From the NCBI GenBank assembly GCA_002341825.1, contig DDOU01000011.1, forward strand, positions 2,152 through 9,368: a stretch of DNA of 7,217 nt. Direction: 5' to 3'. The notes under the pieces are model-generated. The model made no database searches. It had not been told where the DNA came from and saw only the letters and a program-made list of their open reading frames with translations. Below, one piece after another: positions 1 through 7,217 of this stretch; position 1 is the first letter of the stretch, and every line of letters starts with the position of its first letter. Origin of the DNA: Candidatus Igneacidithiobacillus taiwanensis (GTDB taxonomy: Bacteria > Pseudomonadota > Gammaproteobacteria > Acidithiobacillales > Acidithiobacillaceae). Both the position numbers and the translations under genes were made by a program.

Positions 1-1
1 C

Positions 2-865
2 GACATTGGCTATGCCGGCCTCAAGGACCTGCACGCCCGCACCCGCCAAGCCTTCACCGTTCCTTTGGCTGGCCGGCAGGAGCCCGACTGGTCGCAATTT
101 CAGGTGCCTGGCATGCAGCTGCTGGAAGTTTCTCGGCATCGACGCAAACTGCGCCGGGGTGCCCATCGTGGCAATCGCTTCGTCGTTGTTGTCGAGACTC
201 CCGTCGCCGCCACAATTTGGGAAGATCGCCTCGGCATGCTGGCAGCCCAGGGTTTCCCCAACTATTTCGGGGCGCAGCGCTTTGGCCGCGATAATCTACC
301 AGCGGCGGGAAAGATGCTCGCCGCCGAGCATCGTGGTCGTATCCCCCACCATTTGCGCGCCCTGTTCTGGTCCAGCGCCAGGGCAGCCTTGTTTAATCTG
401 GTGCTGGCTGAACGGGTAAGGCGCGGCTCTTGGGATCGGATCCTACCTGGCGAGATCCTGCAATTGGCGGGCAGCCACAGCCATTTTCTTGCCTCGCCAG
501 AAGAGTGGCCGCAATTGCAGGAACGTCTCCGCGCCTGGGATTTGCACCCCACGGGACCCTTGCCCGGGCGGGGCGGTACCCTGCCGCTCGAGGAAGTGGC
601 GACGCTGGAGCGGGAAGTTCTCGCTGCTTGGCCAGGTACGGACGGTTCTCCCGGCAACGGTACTGCTTGGGCAGAAGCCCTGGCACGCCAGGGGCTCGAG
701 GCCGCGCGCCGGGCTCTACGGTGTCGCCCGGAACATGGCTCGGTAAGACAAGTGGACGACGGTCGAGTCGAATTCGCTTTTTCTCTGCCCTCGGGCGCCT
801 ATGCGACGGTGCTGCTCGAGGCAATCGGCGTGGTACCCCCCGCCGAAAGCGCTTGTTTCGGATAA
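2..865 (+). CDS. truD: tRNA pseudouridine(13) synthase TruD, 5' end cut off by the window edge
   Basis: TruD isomerises uridine-13 of certain tRNAs (tRNA-Glu in E. coli) to pseudouridine in the cytoplasm. The reading frame is open from base 2 to the TAA at 863-865, giving 287 residues; the family is about 350 long, so roughly the first 70-80 residues lie outside the window. The visible part opens with the catalytic motif GYAGLKD, whose Asp (codon 26-28) is the family's catalytic aspartate, followed by HARTRQ. The second hallmark, NYFGAQRFGRDNL, begins at base 260. Further matches to the E. coli protein are SSARAALFN, the GEILQLAGSHSHF segment, GLEAARRAL and the near-terminal LPSGAYATVLL. The C-terminus is intact. 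The next gene starts 59 bp downstream on the same strand. Identification is secure; the true start cannot be seen. Confidence 0.96.
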   Translation, partial: DIGYAGLKDLHARTRQAFTVPLAGRQEPDWSQFQVPGMQLLEVSRHRRKLRRGAHRGNRFVVVVETPVAATIWEDRLGMLAAQGFPNYFGAQRFGRDNLPAAGKMLAAEHRGRIPHHLRALFWSSARAALFNLVLAERVRRGSWDRILPGEILQLAGSHSHFLASPEEWPQLQERLRAWDLHPTGPLPGRGGTLPLEEVATLEREVLAAWPGTDGSPGNGTAWAEALARQGLEAARRALRCRPEHGSVRQVDDGRVEFAFSLPSGAYATVLLEAIGVVPPAESACFG

Positions 866-924
866 GTACATACTTTACGATAAACTATTATCACAGTTCT
901 AAGCGACAGTCTGGGAAGGTAAGC
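866..924 (+). promoter_or_regulatory. Candidate promoter/operator region of the MerR-type regulator
   Basis: This 59-bp gap is clearly more AT-rich than the flanking genes. It contains TTTACG (874-879) and TTCTAA (897-902) with a 17-bp spacer, a weak -35/-10 pair, and also a TATAAT-like TATTAT (886-891) that lacks a good -35. A perfect short dyad, GATAA-N4-TTATC, spans 879-892, between the first pair of boxes, which is where MerR-family dimers bind. The ribosome-binding site is probably GGGAAGG at 913-919, five bases before the ATG. Dyads with 5-bp arms are common by chance, so the operator call is inference; a promoter somewhere in this gap is more likely than not. Confidence 0.35.
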
Positions 925-1356
925 ATGAAAAATCACGTGACCATTGGGCGTTTGGCGCGCGAGGCAGGGTTGGCGGCGGAAACCTTGCGCTATTACGAAA
1001 GAATCGGACTGATCCGTCCGGTGCAGCGAACGCAGTCGAATTACCGCCTCTATGACGAAGAGTCCGAGGCCCGCCTGCGCTTCATCCGGCGGGCGCAAAA
1101 TCTGGGTTTTTCCTTGGCCGAAGTCAAAGAACTGCTCGATATCAGCAGTCGGCCCGAGAATGACATGGGGGCGGTGAAAGAAATCGCCCAAGCCAAGATC
1201 GCCGACATCGAAGACAAGATTGCCGACCTGCAACGCATGCGCGACGCCTTGGAAAGCATCAGCGAGCGTTGCCCAGGGCATGGTTCGGTAGAGGGTTGCC
1301 CAATTCTGGCTTCTTTGGCCGGCGTCGAGAAAACTCTGGAGCAAGCCCAGGGCTGA
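925..1356 (+). CDS. MerR-family heavy-metal-type transcriptional regulator
   Basis: A 143-residue MerR-family activator/repressor. The N-terminal winged helix-turn-helix is evident (TIGRLAREAGLAAETLRYYE at 6-25, then RIGLIRP and NYRLYDEES), followed by FIRRAQNLGFSLAEVKELL and a long dimerisation helix (about 81-114). The C-terminal metal-binding loop is CPGHGSVEGCPIL, with Cys116 and Cys125 in the C-X8-C spacing of MerR and ZntR (CueR has C-X7-C) and His119 between them. A gapless alignment from the loop back along the helix to CueR puts Met81 where CueR has Ser77 and ZntR has Cys79, so the third ligand of divalent-metal sensors is missing. The metal is therefore uncertain. The ATG at 925 is preferred because the protein begins directly at the helix-turn-helix and has GGGAAGG upstream; the open frame extends upstream only inside truD. 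No transporter or reductase gene lies beside it, so its targets are probably elsewhere. Confidence 0.9.
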   Translation: MKNHVTIGRLAREAGLAAETLRYYERIGLIRPVQRTQSNYRLYDEESEARLRFIRRAQNLGFSLAEVKELLDISSRPENDMGAVKEIAQAKIADIEDKIADLQRMRDALESISERCPGHGSVEGCPILASLAGVEKTLEQAQG

Positions 1357-1358
1357 CG

Positions 1359-1946
1359 TTAGGCCCGCAGGCGTCCCAGAAGAATCCGCAAGGCGCCGCT
1401 GCCGCCTTCGGTGGGGCGCGCTGGAGCAAAGGCGAGTACCTCTTGGTAGCGTTGCAGCCAGTGGCCAACGAGTCGCTTCAGCACAGGCACCTGCCCCGGC
1501 GAGCCGAGGCCCTTGCCATGAACGATGCGTATACAGGTGCGGCGGTGTCGGCGCGATTCCAGCAAAAAGTCGGCTACGGCCGCTCTTGCTTCGTCGACGC
1601 GCAGACCATGTAAATCAAGATCGGCCTGGATAGGCATCTTGCCCCGGCGTAAATCACGCAACAGGCGCTCGGGTAGACCAGGGCGTAGGTAGACCCAGTC
1701 GTCGCCAGTCCAGAATTCTCCCTCCTCTGGCGTACCCTGGGCGAGCGCGGCCAAGACGGCAAGCTCGTCGGCCTCGGCATATCTTGCCTGTGCCGGTGGT
1801 GCGGGTGGGCGCGGCGGCGGTTCTGGGGCGGGCAGGGGGTGTACGTCGGCAAGGGCCGAGCGGAACTCCTCCCGCTCGGCGTCGTCGAGTGGCGGCACGG
1901 AGGCAGTCCGTCGACCACCCCGCCGCTGCCCAGAGTGCCGACGCAC
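1359..1946 (-). CDS. Smr-domain protein (putative endonuclease, SmrA/SmrB-like)
   Basis: 195 residues from a GTG at 1946-1944. The C-terminal half is a complete Smr domain: LDLHGLRVDEAR (the DxH motif is Asp111-His113), IRIVHGKGLGS (HGKG 143-146) and GGSGALRILL (181-190). Before it stands the segment typical of proteobacterial Smr proteins, FWTGDDWVYLRPG plus LLRDLRRGKMP. In E. coli SmrB the DxH-type Smr domain cleaves mRNA at collided ribosomes; SmrA is less well understood, and I cannot decide between them. Residues 38-51 are a proline-rich linker with PPPRPP. The start is uncertain: a GTG at 1898-1896 (residue 17) gives MPPLDDAEREEF, close to the usual family N-terminus, and has a weak GGA eight bases upstream, whereas the GTG at 1946 has no good ribosome-binding site. 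The gene begins 3 bp after the trxB stop, so the two are probably co-transcribed. It ends with TAA, 2 bp from the end of the convergent regulator gene. Confidence 0.88.
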   Translation of the reverse strand: MRRHSGQRRGGRRTASVPPLDDAEREEFRSALADVHPLPAPEPPPRPPAPPAQARYAEADELAVLAALAQGTPEEGEFWTGDDWVYLRPGLPERLLRDLRRGKMPIQADLDLHGLRVDEARAAVADFLLESRRHRRTCIRIVHGKGLGSPGQVPVLKRLVGHWLQRYQEVLAFAPARPTEGGSGALRILLGRLRA

Positions 1947-1949
1947 GCA

Positions 1950-5296
<3,347 letters not shown>

Positions 5297-5322
<26 letters not shown>

Positions 5323-5959
5323 GATCCGGCAGCGCTTTGTTGGCGTAGTGCTGGGGTTGCTTGCTGTCGGAATGACGACGGCAGCGTGGGCGACGGCGCC
5401 GGCGGCTCTCCTGCAAAAATTCTTTCAGTCCAGTAAAACGGTCACTGCCAATTTTCAGCAAGAGGTGCTCAACCAAGGCGGTGTGGTCGAGCAGCGCGCC
5501 CAGGGAAAACTCTGGATTTCCCGCCCCGGGCGTTTTCGTTGGGACTACGCCGGCAAAAATGGGCAGACCATCGTCTCTAATGGCAAGGAAGTGTGGCTCT
5601 ATGAGCCGGCCTTGCAGCAGGTCACCGTCCAACCCTTGGGCAAGGTTCTTGGTAGCACGCCGGCCGCCCTCATTGCCGGGCGCGATGTCCTGACCACGGA
5701 TTTCGACATCAGTGCCTTACCGGCCAAAGACGGGCTAGACTGGGTATTGCTCAAGCCCAAGCAAGGGCAGGCCCAAGGTTTTACCGCCATTCGCATGGGT
5801 TTCAATAGCGCCGGACAGCTGCGCCAAATGTGGATGGAAGATGCCTTTCAACAGCAAACCGTGCTGCATTTCGAAAAGGTACGCACCAATATACCGATCT
5901 CGAGCCAGACCTTTCACTTTACTCCGCCTGCCGGGGTAGATGTCCTAAAAAATCCCTGA
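5297..5959 (+). CDS. lolA: Outer-membrane lipoprotein carrier protein LolA
   Basis: LolA is the periplasmic chaperone that takes lipoproteins released by the LolCDE transporter and passes them to LolB at the outer membrane. From the ATG at 5297 it has 220 residues. The signal peptide has a basic n-region ([10 protein letters not shown]), a hydrophobic core ([13 protein letters not shown]) and probable cleavage after AWA (residue 32). Family features follow: [40 protein letters not shown] (RPGRFRWDY at 76-84, the conserved basic/aromatic strand), [10 protein letters not shown] and the C-terminal [16 protein letters not shown]. The ATG at 5297 is preferred because GAG stands seven bases upstream and it gives a normal signal peptide; ATG 5279 and GTG 5315 are in-frame alternatives, and TTG 5261 extends the open frame further. 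The start lies inside ftsK, overlapping its last 26 bp in another frame, which suggests translational coupling. The ftsK-lolA order matches E. coli. Confidence 0.96.
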
Positions 5960-5971
5960 AGCGGAGTGCTC

Positions 5972-7072
5972 ATGCGTAATCCCTTGCTGTATCTCGCCAT
6001 TGCTGGCTTGCTCGAATTGGCAGGCGTTGGTCTGGCGGCCGCCAATGCCTTCTCTGCGCCCACTGGAGCGGCGGCCCTCTCCGAGGCCGGCGCCGTCGTT
6101 GCCGACGGCCAGCCGGTGAGCAATTACTCGTATAACCCAGCGGGAATGGCCTTCTTTCCGGGTAGCCGTGCCGCTCTCGAAATTCTCGCGCAACGCCCCT
6201 CCTATACCTTCGATGGCGGCGGCACGAGTATCGGCGGGCAGACCAAAACCAACATTTTGGCCGATCTCTACTACACCCACCGTTTCGATCAGATGCCTCT
6301 GGCCGTCGGCATCGGTATTACCTCCCCTTACATCGCTCACAACACCTGGGCGGCGGACACCCTCGGCGTCAACAACCCAGAGCTACAGACCCAACTACGC
6401 ATCATCGACATCAATCCTAGTGTTGCCTACCTGCTCTTGCCGGACCTCAGCGTGGCGGTGGGGCTGGACTATTACCAGAGCATTGGCGGCAAATTTGGTC
6501 CGCTTTCCGCCAATGGTGGCGGTGTGGGTGGGCGGATCGGGCTTCTCTACAGCACCGAAGGCTATAATGTCGGGCTCAGCTATATTTCTCCCGCGAGCAT
6601 CAGCGCCGGCGGTGGCAAAATTAGCCTGCCGGGCAAGCTACAGGCGGGTTTGCGCTATCGCTGGACACCTTCCTTTGCCACAGAATTGGATGTCGACTGG
6701 ACCGACTGGCAGAACAGCCAGCTACCCTACTACGGCAACTTGGGTTGGAAGTCGGCCCTTGCCTATCGCGTCGGGCTCAGTTACCACCTCAACCAAGACC
6801 TAGAAATCCGCGGTGGTATCGCCCACGAGGATAGTCCGGCGGGCGGTCAGGCAGTGCAGCTGGCGGTACCGGCTACTGCCTCCAACCAGGCCGCCTTCGG
6901 TTTGGGCATCGGTTTGGGTCCCTGGCATTACGACATCGGCGCTGCTTATGCCCTCTCTGGCACGGCCGCTGGGGTTGCGTATCCGCTGCCCGGCAGCTCT
7001 GTAACCGTCCCGGCAGCCAACTACAAGGCCAGTCAGTTTACCTTTGGATTTGCCCTCGCCCGCAGCTTCTGA
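5972..7072 (+). CDS. OmpP1/FadL-family outer-membrane transport protein
   Basis: 366 residues from the ATG at 5972, which has GGAG (5963-5966) five bases upstream; an in-frame GTG at 5966 is a less likely start. A signal peptide (LLYLAIAGLLELAGVGLAAANA) should be cleaved after residue 26. The mature N-terminus, FSAPTGAAALSEAGAVVADG followed by SYNPAGMAFFPGS, resembles the FadL hatch with its NPA motif (NPAG at 55-58). The rest alternates Gly/aromatic-rich strands typical of a beta-barrel (for example LSVAVGLDYYQS, LQAGLRYRW, FATELDVDWTDW), and it ends FTFGFALARSF, with the C-terminal Phe recognised by the BAM machinery. FadL relatives let hydrophobic molecules, such as long-chain fatty acids or aromatic hydrocarbons, diffuse across the outer membrane. 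This protein is shorter than E. coli FadL (about 446), and its substrate cannot be read from the sequence. It follows lolA by 12 bp and precedes rarA by 20 bp, so it is probably in the same operon. Confidence 0.85.
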   Translation: MRNPLLYLAIAGLLELAGVGLAAANAFSAPTGAAALSEAGAVVADGQPVSNYSYNPAGMAFFPGSRAALEILAQRPSYTFDGGGTSIGGQTKTNILADLYYTHRFDQMPLAVGIGITSPYIAHNTWAADTLGVNNPELQTQLRIIDINPSVAYLLLPDLSVAVGLDYYQSIGGKFGPLSANGGGVGGRIGLLYSTEGYNVGLSYISPASISAGGGKISLPGKLQAGLRYRWTPSFATELDVDWTDWQNSQLPYYGNLGWKSALAYRVGLSYHLNQDLEIRGGIAHEDSPAGGQAVQLAVPATASNQAAFGLGIGLGPWHYDIGAAYALSGTAAGVAYPLPGSSVTVPAANYKASQFTFGFALARSF

Positions 7073-7092
7073 TTTATAGTCACGAGTACGCA

Positions 7093-7217
7093 ATGATGGC
7101 GCAACGGCCTCTGGCAGCGCGCCTGCGCCCTCGGCGCCTGGAGGATTTCGTCGGCCAGCCGCGCCTGCTCGGTCCGCAAGGGTCGCTGCGCGCCTTCCTC
7201 GATGGCGGCGCACTGCC
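7093..7217 (+). CDS. rarA: Replication-associated recombination protein A (AAA+ ATPase), 3' end cut off
   Basis: Only the first 41 codons are inside the window. After MMAQR comes PLAARLRPRRLEDFVGQPRL (residues 6-25), then LGPQGSLRAFLDGGALP. This is the characteristic N-terminus of RarA/MgsA, a clamp-loader-like AAA+ ATPase that acts at stalled replication forks with SSB and RecA; the Walker A motif should follow just beyond the edge. The start is ATG 7093 or the adjacent ATG 7096, with GAG at 7084-7086 as a weak ribosome-binding site. RuvB and clamp-loader subunits share the RP-L-D-F-GQ pattern, but PLAARLRP and the position after lolA, as in E. coli (ftsK-lolA-rarA-serS), favour RarA. The gap to the upstream barrel gene is 20 bp with no terminator visible, suggesting read-through transcription. 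Confidence 0.9.
   Translation, partial: MMAQRPLAARLRPRRLEDFVGQPRLLGPQGSLRAFLDGGAL

Noticed and set aside
430..924. N-terminal extension of the MerR regulator back into truD
   Set aside because: The frame is open but overlaps the conserved truD coding region; the MerR helix-turn-helix begins at the ATG at 925, which has its own ribosome-binding site.
1344..1354. AGCCC-A-GGGCT palindrome at the end of the regulator gene
   Set aside because: A one-base loop cannot form that hairpin and no T-tract follows, so it is not a terminator.
1830..1837. GGGCAGGG, a match to the E. coli KOPS consensus GGGNAGGG
   Set aside because: About one such match is expected by chance in 7 kb on two strands, and it lies in proline codons of the Smr linker; a single site says nothing about orientation.
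7073..7092. Possible terminator or separate promoter between the barrel gene and rarA
   Set aside because: The 20-bp gap shows no inverted repeat or T-run and is too short for a convincing promoter.

Overview
The window reads as ordinary chromosomal DNA of a GC-rich proteobacterium. The block trxB (minus strand) facing ftsK-lolA-rarA (plus strand) resembles the Escherichia coli order trxB-lrp-ftsK-lolA-rarA, here without lrp. An outer-membrane system (LolA, a FadL-type barrel) shows a Gram-negative cell. The protein style would fit Acidithiobacillus or a related early-branching gammaproteobacterial lineage, but that placement is a guess from memory of such genomes.

Layout. Positions 2-865 carry the C-terminal four fifths of truD (tRNA pseudouridine-13 synthase). 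After a short AT-rich gap comes a MerR-family metal-type regulator (925-1356). It converges, with a 2-bp gap, on a minus-strand pair made of trxB (2897-1950) and an Smr-domain endonuclease gene (1946-1359). The two are almost fused (3 bp apart) and look co-transcribed. A 118-bp divergent region (2898-3015) holds candidate promoters for trxB and for ftsK. The plus-strand series then runs ftsK (3016-5322), lolA (5297-5959, overlapping ftsK), an OmpP1/FadL-family barrel gene (5972-7072) and the first 41 codons of rarA (from 7093), all closely packed and probably one transcription unit.

How the genes fit together. The ftsK series combines division and chromosome segregation (FtsK), outer-membrane biogenesis (LolA, the barrel) and replication-fork maintenance (RarA). 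The trxB-smr pair combines cytoplasmic thiol reduction with a putative ribosome- or RNA-acting nuclease. The regulator stands alone: no metal transporter or metal reductase gene is visible beside it.

No mobile element, CRISPR array, tRNA, rRNA or convincing intrinsic terminator was seen, and no stretch over 120 bp lacks a gene. I found no new multi-gene system. The points most worth a second look are the regulator's unusual metal-discriminator residue (Met81), the barrel gene placed between lolA and rarA, and the near-leaderless candidate ftsK promoter.
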